DNA of 64,000 nucleotides from an uncultured Paracoccaceae bacterium (lineage in GTDB: Bacteria; Pseudomonadota; Alphaproteobacteria; Rhodobacterales; Rhodobacteraceae), in NCBI GenBank assembly GCA_947493145.1, contig CANLPZ010000001.1:992001-1056000 (forward strand), given 5' to 3'. Below the pieces are notes generated by a model that had not been told where the DNA came from, made no database searches, and worked only from the letters and a program-made list of their open reading frames with translations. The translations under genes and the position numbers were made by a program. This document shows, in pieces, positions 17,619-25,992 of this stretch (position 1 is its first letter; each line of letters starts with the position of its first letter).

Positions 17619-18174
17619 TCTGCCTTCGGGCTTAAAGTACCTGCCTGATTTCGTTTCAGATGAAGAAGCTGGTTATCTGGTAAACAAAATCGATGCGCAG
17701 CCGTGGCGCAGCGATCTGAAACGGCGCGTGCAGCACTATGGCTATCGCTATGATTACAAAGCAAGGCAAGCTTGGGAGGAAGACTATCTCGGTCCGCTTC
17801 CTCCGTATTTACAGGATTTGGCAGAGCGTCTAACCCATGCTGGTCACTTTGGTTCGGCTCCAGATCAGGTCATAGTGAATGAATACGTGCCCGGTCAGGG
17901 AATATCGGCGCATGTGGATTGTAGGCCGTGTTTCGGGGTTGTGGTCGCGTCGTTGAGTTTGCTTTCGTCCTGCGTCATGCGGTTGGAAAACCGGAAGATC
18001 AGCCAGCAAGTCGATCTGGCACTTGAGCCTGGGAGTTTGTTGGTTCTTTCAGGTGAGGCGCATCATATCTGGACCCATGCCATTCCTGCACGCAAAAGCG
18101 ATATCGTAAATGGGCAGAAACACCCCCGATCCCGGCGCTTGTCGCTCACCTTTAGAGAAATGCGTTTCGCATAG
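17578..18174 (+). CDS. ALKBH8-like 2-oxoglutarate/Fe(II) dioxygenase (AlkB superfamily)
   Basis: A 198-residue protein. Iron ligands are His112 and Asp114 (GISAHVDC) and His167 (HIWTHAIPARK). The 2-oxoglutarate-binding stretch is RRLSLTFR (186-193), with Arg187 and Arg193. The wording NEYVPGQGISAHVD, LSLLSSCVMRLEN and GSLLVLSGEAHHIWTHAI is closer to what I recall of eukaryotic ALKBH8 (tRNA wobble-uridine hydroxylase) than to E. coli AlkB. It begins inside the methyltransferase gene with GAGG about 12 bp upstream, so the pair is translationally coupled. Likely an RNA-modifying or repair enzyme; the substrate is inferred, not shown. Confidence 0.82.
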   Translation: MSTQLSQLSFFQPDLPSGLKYLPDFVSDEEAGYLVNKIDAQPWRSDLKRRVQHYGYRYDYKARQAWEEDYLGPLPPYLQDLAERLTHAGHFGSAPDQVIVNEYVPGQGISAHVDCRPCFGVVVASLSLLSSCVMRLENRKISQQVDLALEPGSLLVLSGEAHHIWTHAIPARKSDIVNGQKHPRSRRLSLTFREMRFA

Positions 18175-18536
18175 CAGCGCATTTTTTCCATCAAGCGCTT
18201 CGACGTTCTCGTGGTCTGGGCGGACCAAGAGGCAAAAGACTTCTGGTGGGCCCGCATGACGAAACTGCTTGCACGTGAGACTAAAAGAAACGATCGGCTC
18301 AGACGGGCGATTGCGGGCCGCACCCACCCTGTCGAATTGTATTGCACTTGCTACCCCCAACCCTCGCCGGGAGCAGGTTTTAGAGGCAGGCGCGCTGAAG
18401 CGCTCCGCTCAAAACCAGTCAAAAAGGGAAATCATGCAAGACGTCACCTCAAACGACCAAGGGCAAAGCTATGCGTCAAAAAAGGTAAAGCTCTGTCGCA
18501 AAAGGCAGAACTATGTGTCGCTTCACATGTTTTTAA
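18175..18536. other. Gene-free region between dioxygenase gene and tRNA-Arg
   Basis: No convincing gene in 362 bp. The open frames here run into the tRNA and have no family motif. Around 18465-18515 there are three imperfect copies of a roughly 20-bp unit (AAAGCTATGCGTC, AAAGCTCTGTCGC, GAACTATGTGTCGC). This may be leftover accessory DNA. Confidence 0.5.
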
Positions 18537-18613
18537 TGGCGGACCGAGGAGGATTCGAACCCCCGACCCCTTGATTCGTAGTCAAGTACTCTATCCAGCT
18601 GAGCTATCGGTCC
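18537..18613 (-). tRNA. tRNA-Arg (anticodon ACG)
   Basis: On the minus strand GGACCGA begins the acceptor stem (18613 to 18607) and pairs with TCGGTCC; CCA is encoded (18539-18537). The anticodon arm is CTTGA-CTACGAA-TCAAG, giving ACG, and the T arm has GGTTCGAATCC. Overall length is 77 nt. Confidence 0.96.
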
Positions 18614-18624
18614 ACTGAGGGCGG

Positions 18625-18653
18625 GATTTAGACTTGGAGCGCTGGCAATGCAA
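18625..18653 (-). promoter_or_regulatory. Putative promoter of tRNA-Arg
   Basis: On the minus strand TTGCAT (18653-18648) and TAAATC (18630-18625) are separated by exactly 17 bp. The predicted start near 18618 is 5 bp before the tRNA. Confidence 0.55.
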
Positions 18654-18656
18654 GGG

Positions 18657-18694
18657 CTAAAAACCAGATTCTGGATTCTTTTTCATAGAATCTG
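18657..18694 (-). terminator. Terminator of the TVP38-flavoprotein-kinase operon
   Basis: On the minus strand CAGATTCT and AGAATCTG (arms 18694-18687 and 18672-18665) form an 8-bp stem followed by GTTTTT. It begins 2 bp after the kinase stop codon. Confidence 0.75.
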
Positions 18695-18695
18695 A

Positions 18696-20087
18696 CTAAA
18701 GGCCCTCGAACGCTTGTTCTGCTTTTGGCAAACAAATCTTAAAGGTTGTTCCACGCTCATCTGTTTTTTCCAGTTCCAAGGTTCCACCGTGGCCACGAAC
18801 CAACTCTTGAGCAATACTAAGCCCCAAGCCAGACCCACCCTTTCGCACGGATCCTTGAAAGGCCGTGAACAGATGCTCGCGGGCTTTCTCTGGCAACCCT
18901 GGTCCCGTATCCGCGACCAGAATAATCCAATTTTCAGCGTTTTCTTCGGCTTGGATCAAAATTTCCGCAGGCTTTCCTGTGGCTACAATTGCTTGGCGTG
19001 CATTGCGAACCAAATTGCCGATGATTCTGTACAGCTGCTCTGGATCAGCGCGCACGCTCATGCCAGAAGATATGTCTTCGGAATAGCTGATTTCATGCTC
19101 TGCACTTGCCAATCGCTCACCAGCCAAGACATCTTGAACAACTGAGGACAGGTTTACACGGTTCAAAACGGGTGCGGCCTCTTCGGCCTTTCCGAATGCA
19201 AGGGTGCTTTCACATAGATTCACCGCACGTGTGATCGAGCCGACCAATTTGGGCGCCATCCGCCGAACAACGGGGTCTTCTGACGCCTCGATACGATCGG
19301 TAAACAATTGCGCCGTTGTCAAAATATTTCGCAAGTCGTGACTGATTTTACTCACAGCGCCACCAAGCTGCGCCAAGCGTTCTTTTTGCTTTAACGATTG
19401 CGTCAATTCAGTTTGAAGTGCCAAAAGCGCGTCTTCGGCTTCGCGAAGCTCACTGATGCCTGCGGTCGGGGTAATGATGCGGCGTGCGTCTTCGGGCGCT
19501 GCGGCATAGCTTTTCATATGGCCCACCACGCCCCTGATCGGCTTCACCAAGAAACCGCGAACGGCGACAAACAATAAGATAGCTGTGATTATGGAAATTA
19601 CAGCCGACAACAACAAAATTCGCACCCCATAATCAACCATCGCCGCTCGCAGCGATGCGGTCGGCATTGTGACTTCGATCAGTAGCCCTGCGTCGCGAAC
19701 GGGCTCGCCAATAACGCGAATTATGCGGTCTTCGGAATCAACCAAGCGCGCAAAACCATCTCGTATCAACTCAAGGGCTGTTGGGTCACGCAAATCAAAA
19801 CTGGCATGAATAGGTTGCGGCATTTCTGACGAAAGCATCAATTCACGCACTTCATCGCGACGCATAACAACGTTTAAAACTTCGGCATTTTCCAGCAGCT
19901 CGTCTTCGAGTGACATGTCGATCATGTCATCAGCGAGAAGCGCGAGCGTGGCAATCTGAGCTCGTTCCAAACGGTTCAGCAAATATTCCTCGCGAAAGCG
20001 CGCGATAGATGGGACAAGGATCATCACCTCAGCCAACATGACGAAAACAATCGTCAGGATCAAAAAACGACCGGAAAGTGAATTCAC
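18696..20087 (-). CDS. Orphan sensor histidine kinase
   Basis: A 463-residue membrane kinase. A first helix (residues 8-28) and a second (155-178) flank a periplasmic domain of about 125 residues. A HAMP linker is followed by the phosphoacceptor box SKISHDLRN (His250) and an ATPase domain with NLVRNARQA, DTGPGLPE and GGSGLGLSIA. No response regulator gene lies beside it, so its partner must be elsewhere. It is the last gene of an operon with a flavoprotein (20 bp upstream) and a TVP38 membrane protein, which may hint at a redox or membrane signal. A terminator follows directly. Confidence 0.88.
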   Translation of the reverse strand: MNSLSGRFLILTIVFVMLAEVMILVPSIARFREEYLLNRLERAQIATLALLADDMIDMSLEDELLENAEVLNVVMRRDEVRELMLSSEMPQPIHASFDLRDPTALELIRDGFARLVDSEDRIIRVIGEPVRDAGLLIEVTMPTASLRAAMVDYGVRILLLSAVISIITAILLFVAVRGFLVKPIRGVVGHMKSYAAAPEDARRIITPTAGISELREAEDALLALQTELTQSLKQKERLAQLGGAVSKISHDLRNILTTAQLFTDRIEASEDPVVRRMAPKLVGSITRAVNLCESTLAFGKAEEAAPVLNRVNLSSVVQDVLAGERLASAEHEISYSEDISSGMSVRADPEQLYRIIGNLVRNARQAIVATGKPAEILIQAEENAENWIILVADTGPGLPEKAREHLFTAFQGSVRKGGSGLGLSIAQELVRGHGGTLELEKTDERGTTFKICLPKAEQAFEGL

Positions 20088-20107
20088 CCCTGCCCCTCCT
20101 GTTTTGG

Positions 20108-21526
20108 TTATGGGATCCAGCGTTGAACGAACCCAACGACGCGTTTCACCGTTTTACTATCAAACAACTTCGGCGTGAAATAGGCACTCGCCGCGCGTTT
20201 GTTAATTTCATTCAATGTTGGATACGGCAAAACTGTCCCTGCGATCGCTGACAACTTCATATTATTTGCAATCGCCATGGCCCACATCGCAATCAGCTCA
20301 CCCGCATGCGCCCCCACAATCGATGCACCAACTGGACGGCCTTTCACGATCATGAGTTTGATCATTCCGGTGGTTTTTGCTTCGGCCAAGGCGCGATCGT
20401 TGCCATCGTACTTGAACCGCGTCACAGTCAATTTATCACCAAATTTTTCTTGCGCCTGTGCCTCTGTCAAACCGACCTGCGCCATTTCAGGGTCGATGTA
20501 GGTGGCCCATGGGATATGGGCCGTTTTTGCCTTGGACGGCAGCCCAAACAATATTGAACGAACGATCACGCCAGCATGATACCCAGCCACATGCGTGAAC
20601 TGTAGTCCACCGGCCACATCACCAATCGCATAGACCCGTTTGTTGGTTGAACGTAAATCCGCACCAACCTTGATCCCTGTTCGGTCATATTCAACGTTCG
20701 CGGCCTCAAGGTTCAACTTATCAACGTTTACCTTGCGACCAACAGCCATCAACAAATGCGATCCCTTAAAGATACGGCCATCCTTGGTTTCGATTTCGAT
20801 GGCACCAGCCTGACCACGGATTTCCGATGCCAAGGCGTCTTCTTCGATTTCGATGCCTTCAGCGCGAAGGTTATCCAATGCGATCGCCGCAAGTTCTGGG
20901 TCATCTTTACCCAGCGCTTTCATGCCTTCGATCACCGTCACTTTGGACCCTAACCGCGCGTGGGCTTGTGCCATTTCCAATCCGATAGGACCGCCGCCAA
21001 CAACAAGCAAGTGTTTGGGCTGATCGCGCAAATCGAAAATGTTTTCGTTTGTGAAATAGGGCACTGTATCCAAACCGGGAATTGGTGGCACAAACGGACC
21101 CGACCCAGTGGACACGACAAAACGTCTTGCTTCGATAATAGTCTCACCTGCTTGGACTTCGGTTGGCGATATGAACGTCCCGAATTCACGAATAACGTTT
21201 ACGCCTAAACCTTCAAAACGTTCTTGGCTGTCATGAGGCTCAATCGTCGCGATCACATCGTGGACGTGATCTTTTGCAGCTGCATAGTCAACTTTAGGCT
21301 TTGCATTGGCGACACCCAAATGTTCGCCATGACCAACAGCATACGCTTGCTTACCTGCTGCGATAAGTGCCTTTGACGGAACGCAGCCAAAATTCAAACA
21401 ATCGCCGCCCATTTTGTGACCTTCAAGTAGGACCACAGAAGCCCCCATTTGCACAGCACCGGCTGCGACGGATAAACCGCCCGACCCAGCGCCGATGACA
21501 CAAATATCTGTCTTTATACGGTTCAT
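20108..21526 (-). CDS. FAD-dependent pyridine nucleotide-disulfide oxidoreductase (MerA/Lpd-like)
   Basis: A 472-residue flavoprotein. The FAD-binding loop is GAGSGG (12-17), the redox-active disulfide is Cys43/Cys48 in GDCLNFGCVPSK, the NAD(P)-binding loop is VVGGGPIGLEMAQ, and the second FAD motif is YAIGDVAGG. The C-terminal dimer motif reads LPYPTLNE: the catalytic His of dihydrolipoamide dehydrogenase is replaced by Tyr, as in mercuric-reductase-like proteins, yet the C-terminal Cys pair of MerA is missing. The substrate is therefore open. I chose the start at 21526 (MNRIKTDICV); longer frames overlap the upstream gene. It lies 5 bp after the TVP38 gene, which often accompanies such flavoproteins. 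Confidence 0.85.
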   Translation of the reverse strand: MNRIKTDICVIGAGSGGLSVAAGAVQMGASVVLLEGHKMGGDCLNFGCVPSKALIAAGKQAYAVGHGEHLGVANAKPKVDYAAAKDHVHDVIATIEPHDSQERFEGLGVNVIREFGTFISPTEVQAGETIIEARRFVVSTGSGPFVPPIPGLDTVPYFTNENIFDLRDQPKHLLVVGGGPIGLEMAQAHARLGSKVTVIEGMKALGKDDPELAAIALDNLRAEGIEIEEDALASEIRGQAGAIEIETKDGRIFKGSHLLMAVGRKVNVDKLNLEAANVEYDRTGIKVGADLRSTNKRVYAIGDVAGGLQFTHVAGYHAGVIVRSILFGLPSKAKTAHIPWATYIDPEMAQVGLTEAQAQEKFGDKLTVTRFKYDGNDRALAEAKTTGMIKLMIVKGRPVGASIVGAHAGELIAMWAMAIANNMKLSAIAGTVLPYPTLNEINKRAASAYFTPKLFDSKTVKRVVGFVQRWIP

Positions 21527-21531
21527 CTGAT

Positions 21532-22263
21532 TTAAACCTCTTTTTTGCCAGTTACGGCTTTGATGAGAATTGGAAGGATTGCCAAAACACACAGACCAAG
21601 GATCGGCAACAAAATGTGTGGCTCAAAAATAATACTAAAGTTCGGGGTTTCACCGCGGGCGAACACTTCGCCCAGTCCAGCACCGACCGACGTATAAACG
21701 ATCGAACCTGGTATGATGCCAAGGAAGGTCGAAATCACGAAACGGTGCAATGGAACCTCCAAAAACGCGGGAACCAAGTTCGCCACAAAGAAAGGAACCG
21801 CAGGCACCAAACGGATCAGAAACAGCATCGACCATTGGTTTTCGTCGATCCCATCCTTGATCTTTTTTACGGCACCATCAGAGGCCTCCAACTTTGCACC
21901 CAGTTTTTCACCAAATCCCATACGGGCGGCCAAAAAGATCAGCGTCGCGCCGATTGTGGCGGCCGTAACGTTAAACAAAAACCCAGGGAAAGTCGCGAAC
22001 AAGAAGCCACCAGTTAGGGTCGCGATCGTTGCACCCGGCAAAGAAAACGCAACAATTACAACGTATATCGCGATGAAACCCAATACTGCGAGAAGGTAGT
22101 TACTGTCGCGAAATGCCAACAAGGTTTCGCGGTTATCGCGCAACGCTTCGAACGATAAGTAATCTTTCAACGTAAAGGCACCGATTACCGCAACTGTCAA
22201 AATTGCGATCAAGGGCAGCTTTGCCAAAATGGGGTTTTGCTTTGCTTCTGTCATATCTGTCAT
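21532..22263 (-). CDS. TVP38/TMEM64-family membrane protein (DedA superfamily)
   Basis: A 243-residue integral membrane protein with about six hydrophobic segments. It carries the family signature around FSLPGATIATLTGGFLFAT and RLVPAVPFFVANLVPAFLEV. Members of the DedA/VTT superfamily are thought to move lipids or ions across the inner membrane; the precise role is unknown. I chose the start at 22263 (MTDMTEAKQNP), preceded by AGAAAG; a longer open frame to 22578 lacks family sequence. It is the first gene of the three-gene minus-strand operon ending with the sensor kinase. Confidence 0.85.
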   Translation of the reverse strand: MTDMTEAKQNPILAKLPLIAILTVAVIGAFTLKDYLSFEALRDNRETLLAFRDSNYLLAVLGFIAIYVVIVAFSLPGATIATLTGGFLFATFPGFLFNVTAATIGATLIFLAARMGFGEKLGAKLEASDGAVKKIKDGIDENQWSMLFLIRLVPAVPFFVANLVPAFLEVPLHRFVISTFLGIIPGSIVYTSVGAGLGEVFARGETPNFSIIFEPHILLPILGLCVLAILPILIKAVTGKKEV

Positions 22264-22456
22264 CTTTCTCAGCCCTTTTCGTGGTGGCGTTGTTGACTGC
22301 ATACATGCCCTTTCCCATCCACCGCGCCTAGACTGTTCACGGCCGCTTGATCTCTCGTGAGGGTATGTTTCACTTTTACCTTGCTTTTGGGTGAACCTTG
22401 AAACATATCCGCTGCAAATTCCGCTCAATTGTTGCAGATTTAACCGCCTAAGCGAA

Positions 22457-22485
22457 TTGACAAGCTGCCCAAGCGGCTCTAATAG
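22457..22485 (+). promoter_or_regulatory. Promoter of rpmH-rnpA
   Basis: A perfect TTGACA at 22457-22462 and TAATAG at 22480-22485 are separated by 17 bp. The predicted start is near 22492, giving a leader of about 65 nt before rpmH. Confidence 0.7.
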
Positions 22486-22556
22486 CAGGGCTTCGAACAA
22501 CCACGGCCTTCGAATCTCTTTTTGATGATTTGGGCCACAACACCGGAGACAACGCC

Positions 22557-22691
22557 ATGAAGCGTACGTTCCAACCATCTAACTTGGTGCGCAAGCGCCG
22601 CCACGGTTTCCGCTCTCGCATGGCGACTAAAGCTGGCCGTAAAATCCTGAATGCTCGCCGTGCCAAAGGCCGGAAAGTTCTAAGCGCCTAA
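22557..22691 (+). CDS. rpmH: 50S ribosomal protein L34
   Basis: A 44-residue basic protein beginning [20 protein letters not shown] and containing [19 protein letters not shown], the invariant L34 sequence. GGAG at 22544-22547 is the ribosome binding site. It begins the conserved rpmH-rnpA-yidD-yidC cluster. It is short enough to be missed by length filters. Confidence 0.97.
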   Translation: MKRTFQPSNLVRKRRHGFRSRMATKAGRKILNARRAKGRKVLSA

Positions 22692-22706
22692 GCGCTGAGG
22701 TCGGTG

Positions 22707-23111
22707 ATGACACCGTCCAAAGGATATAATTCGCGAACCGCCGAGGCCGAAATGCCTGCGGCGGTTTCCGTTTGTCTGCAGGTTTTGCAGCGACGACGCG
22801 ATTTTCTGTTGGCCGCCAAAGCCAAACGCCAAGGAACCAAAGGGTTCATGTTACAGGCGCGCAAACGACGCGACAACGAAACGGCGTCAGGCATTCGTGT
22901 CGGGTTCACCTGTTCAAAGAAAGTTGGAAACGCCGTGGCTCGCAACCGCGCCAAACGACGATTGCGTGAAATCGCACGACTTGTATTGCCATCGAATGGA
23001 CATGATGGCTGGGACTACGTGCTTATCGGCCGTGCGGTTGAAACCGATTCCCGTGAGTTCGAAAAATTAACTGCAGATTTGCAGCGTGCGTTGGAAAAGG
23101 TTCATCAATGA
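22707..23111 (+). CDS. rnpA: Ribonuclease P protein component
   Basis: A 134-residue basic protein that binds the RNase P RNA and helps mature tRNA 5' ends. The signature is [18 protein letters not shown], preceded by [13 protein letters not shown] (22697-22700) sits 6 bp before the ATG at 22707; a GTG at 22704 is an alternative. It lies 15 bp after rpmH, and its stop overlaps yidD by 4 bp. Confidence 0.94.
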   Translation: MTPSKGYNSRTAEAEMPAAVSVCLQVLQRRRDFLLAAKAKRQGTKGFMLQARKRRDNETASGIRVGFTCSKKVGNAVARNRAKRRLREIARLVLPSNGHDGWDYVLIGRAVETDSREFEKLTADLQRALEKVHQ

Positions 23112-23359
23112 CACCGCTGGCCTATATCTTTGCCCTTCCTGTTCGTGCGTACCGGCTGTTATTTTCACCTTGGGTCGGTCACAATTGCCGGTATCAACCA
23201 ACGTGCAGTGCCTATGCATTGGAAGCATTAGAAAAGCACGGCGCGATAAAGGGTGCTTGGCTGACCGCACGTCGGATTGGGCGATGCCATCCTTGGGGCA
23301 AAATGGGGTATGATCCGGTACCCGAGAAAAAGACAAATGATCGGTGCAAAAAATGTTAG
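23108..23359 (+). CDS. yidD: Membrane protein insertion efficiency factor YidD
   Basis: An 83-residue protein with the family signature [20 protein letters not shown], then [10 protein letters not shown] and [17 protein letters not shown]. YidD is a small membrane-associated protein that assists YidC-dependent insertion. It overlaps rnpA by 4 bp and the ttcA start region by a few bases. The tail [10 protein letters not shown] is Lys/Cys-rich. Confidence 0.93.
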   Translation: MTPLAYIFALPVRAYRLLFSPWVGHNCRYQPTCSAYALEALEKHGAIKGAWLTARRIGRCHPWGKMGYDPVPEKKTNDRCKKC

Positions 23360-24180
23360 ACGATCTTGACGACATCCACCCGTTGTTCCACGGCGCGCCG
23401 TCGACCACTGAATTCAAAAAGCTGCGCAAACGCATTGTACGTCAAACGCGCGAGGCAATTGATGCTTACGGAATGATCGAACGTGATGCGCGTTGGTTGG
23501 TCTGTCTGTCCGGCGGAAAAGACAGCTACACCCTGCTTGCTGTTCTTTATGAACTTAAATGGCGTGGTTTGTTGCCTGTCGATTTGCTGGCATGCAATCT
23601 TGACCAAGGGCAACCAGGTTTTCCAGCAACAGTTTTGCCTGAGTTCTTAGAAAAGATGCAGGTCCCACACAGAATCGAATACCAAGATACATATTCAATC
23701 GTGATGGATAAGGTGCCCGAAGGCCGAACATTTTGCGCCCTTTGTTCACGATTGCGCCGTGGGAACCTTTACCGCATTGCACGCGAAGAAGGATGTTCCG
23801 CCGTCGTTTTGGGGCACCATCGCGATGATATGTTGGAAACTTTTTTCATGAACTTGTTTCACGGTTCGCGTTTGGCGACCATGCCACCAAAACTGTTGAA
23901 TGACGAAGGTGACCTATTTGTATATCGCCCCTTGGCCAATGTGGCTGAGGTCGATTGCGAAAAATTCGCAAAATCAATGGACTACCCCATTATCCCTTGC
24001 GATCTTTGTGGGTCACAGGATGGGTTGCAGCGCCAGCAAGTGAAAGCGATTTTGGACCAATGGGAAACAAACCACCCCGGACGTCGCCAAAAGATGTTTA
24101 AGGCGCTGTCGAATGCACGCCCTTCGCATTTATTGGATTCTTCGATCTTTGATTTTGTTGGGCTCTCTCGAGACACGTAA
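23353..24180 (+). CDS. ttcA: tRNA 2-thiocytidine(32) synthetase TtcA
   Basis: A 275-residue ATP-pyrophosphatase that thiolates cytidine 32 in several tRNAs, including tRNA-Arg. The PP-loop [10 protein letters not shown] is preceded by RDARWLVCL. Two CXXC pairs that hold the Fe-S cluster are visible, CALC (in [14 protein letters not shown]) and CDLC (in [16 protein letters not shown]), with [14 protein letters not shown] between them. The ATG at 23353 is chosen; a GTG at 23344 is also possible. It overlaps the end of yidD. Confidence 0.92.
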   Translation: MLDDLDDIHPLFHGAPSTTEFKKLRKRIVRQTREAIDAYGMIERDARWLVCLSGGKDSYTLLAVLYELKWRGLLPVDLLACNLDQGQPGFPATVLPEFLEKMQVPHRIEYQDTYSIVMDKVPEGRTFCALCSRLRRGNLYRIAREEGCSAVVLGHHRDDMLETFFMNLFHGSRLATMPPKLLNDEGDLFVYRPLANVAEVDCEKFAKSMDYPIIPCDLCGSQDGLQRQQVKAILDQWETNHPGRRQKMFKALSNARPSHLLDSSIFDFVGLSRDT

Positions 24181-24281
24181 TCATCGCCAATTAAAGTTTT
24201 ATTGAAAGCCCTTGGTGAAATTAACAAAGTCTTTGGTATGAAATCATAGCCTCCTCCTATGTATCCTTGGGGAGGCAAATA

Positions 24282-25817
24282 ATGCCATTTTCATCGCGAC
24301 AAAAAACACGCGATCGCAACCGAAGTCCGCAGTTTGGAAATGGCGCTGTATGGGCGTTTGTTCCCGCTCTGATGTTAGTGACATATTGGTTCGGTGGAGA
24401 AACCGCATTGCTTATAATCGCCGTCTGCCTACCTGTTCTGGCGTTGCTATTTGGTGCGATCCTCCATCCGCAACGGGTTCGGTCCATTTTTCGAAAACCG
24501 CCAGACACACCAATCGATATGATTGTTGACCACCTTGATATCGGCTTGGAAAAACTGGCGACAACTCATGAAAATTCAGCGGCGTTCGTTGTCGAAATTG
24601 ATCACATTCGCGATGTACAAGATCGACACGGCGCAGACGTGGTCGATGCAATCGTGGCCAAATCTATTGACCGATTGGCAGGCGTCGTTCGAACACAAGA
24701 TACGGTCAAACGGACAGGACAAAACGAAATTGCTATTGCTGTCTCCCCTAAGCGTCGGTTTGATTTGGAATCCGCTATCCAAATGGCGGGCCGGATGCAA
24801 GCCGCGTTTGACGAACCAATGTCAATCAATGCGGGGCAAATGTATGTTTCTGTTTCCATCGGGTTTTGTTTGTCATCTCAAAATCCAAAATCGACAGGGC
24901 GCGATTTATTCGATGCCGCAGGACGCGCATTGACCGAGGCGAGGCGCAATGGGCCATCCGCAATCCGTGCGTTTACATCTGATATGGAAAAACACGTGGC
25001 CGCGCGGACCTCTTTAATCGAAAATGTCGAAATGGCGCTTGAACAGGGTCAAATCCGTGCATGGTTTCAACCACAAATCTCGACCGACACAGGTAAAATT
25101 ACTGGGTTCGAAAGCCTTGCCCGCTGGGTCCATCCGACCAATGGGATAATCCCACCGAATGAATTTTTGGATGCAATCGAAGAAGCCGGATTAATGGGGC
25201 GGCTTGGTGAACTCATGCTGTACAATGCACTTTCCGCGCTAAAATCGTGGGATGAACAAGGGTTCGACATCCCAACCGTCGGGGTTAACTTTTCGGCACA
25301 TGAACTGCGCGACCCAAAACTTGTTAGGAAAATTGAATGGGAACTTGACCGGTTTTCACTTGATGCGTCTCGGCTATCTGTCGAGGTCTTGGAAACGGTT
25401 GTTGCAGCATCCCCTGATGATGTTGTGTCCCGCAATATTGCACAGCTTTCCAACCTTGGATGCCAGATCGACTTGGATGATTTTGGCACGGGGCACGCGT
25501 CGATCACAAATATTCGCAGGCTATCGGTTGATCGTATAAAAATCGATCGATCCTTTGTCATGAAAGTCGACAAAGATCACGATCAACAGCGTATGGTTTC
25601 GGCGATCCTAACAATGAGCGAACAATTGGGATTGGATACGCTCGCCGAAGGTGTCGAAACCATTGGAGAACACGCAATGCTCGCGCAGCTTGGATGCGGG
25701 CATGTTCAGGGTTTTGGCCTTGGTCGACCAATGCCGTTGGAAGAAACCCCTGCTTGGATTCGATCCCATCAAAACAAAACACGCAATTTGCCAACGGTGT
25801 CCAAAAAAGTCGGCTAA
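24282..25817 (+). CDS. c-di-GMP phosphodiesterase: degenerate GGDEF plus intact EAL domain
   Basis: A 512-residue inner-membrane protein. Two helices at about residues 22-60 precede a GGDEF-fold domain in which the signature loop is degenerate (RTGQNEIAIAV in place of GGDEF), so cyclase activity is unlikely. The EAL domain retains its catalytic residues: ESLARW (E of EAL), VNFSAHEL, VEVLETV, LDDFGTGHAS, RIKIDRSFV, AEGVET and VQGFGLGRPM. It probably degrades c-di-GMP. A strong GGGGAGG sits just before the ATG at 24282. It lies between ttcA and yidC, within an otherwise housekeeping cluster. Confidence 0.9.
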   Translation: MPFSSRQKTRDRNRSPQFGNGAVWAFVPALMLVTYWFGGETALLIIAVCLPVLALLFGAILHPQRVRSIFRKPPDTPIDMIVDHLDIGLEKLATTHENSAAFVVEIDHIRDVQDRHGADVVDAIVAKSIDRLAGVVRTQDTVKRTGQNEIAIAVSPKRRFDLESAIQMAGRMQAAFDEPMSINAGQMYVSVSIGFCLSSQNPKSTGRDLFDAAGRALTEARRNGPSAIRAFTSDMEKHVAARTSLIENVEMALEQGQIRAWFQPQISTDTGKITGFESLARWVHPTNGIIPPNEFLDAIEEAGLMGRLGELMLYNALSALKSWDEQGFDIPTVGVNFSAHELRDPKLVRKIEWELDRFSLDASRLSVEVLETVVAASPDDVVSRNIAQLSNLGCQIDLDDFGTGHASITNIRRLSVDRIKIDRSFVMKVDKDHDQQRMVSAILTMSEQLGLDTLAEGVETIGEHAMLAQLGCGHVQGFGLGRPMPLEETPAWIRSHQNKTRNLPTVSKKVG

Positions 25818-25992
25818 TATGCGCACCAATTAAACCTGTTTCCAAACCATCGGATCGTATGAACACAGTTTCGTATAAACCCACAGCCGTTTGGCTTGGA
25901 AATAAGGCAATTCTCGCGAAAATGGCTTGACCTTTATGGCGCTGACCTATTGAACCTGACTATCTAATTTTTCAGGCAGGATGGCGTAGTCC

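Noticed and set aside
18211..18618. 135-codon plus-strand frame running through tRNA-Arg
   Set aside because: It crosses the tRNA gene on the opposite strand and has no recognisable protein sequence.
20108..21526. Mercuric reductase (merA) identity
   Set aside because: The C-terminal Cys pair and an N-terminal HMA domain are absent, and no mer genes are nearby.
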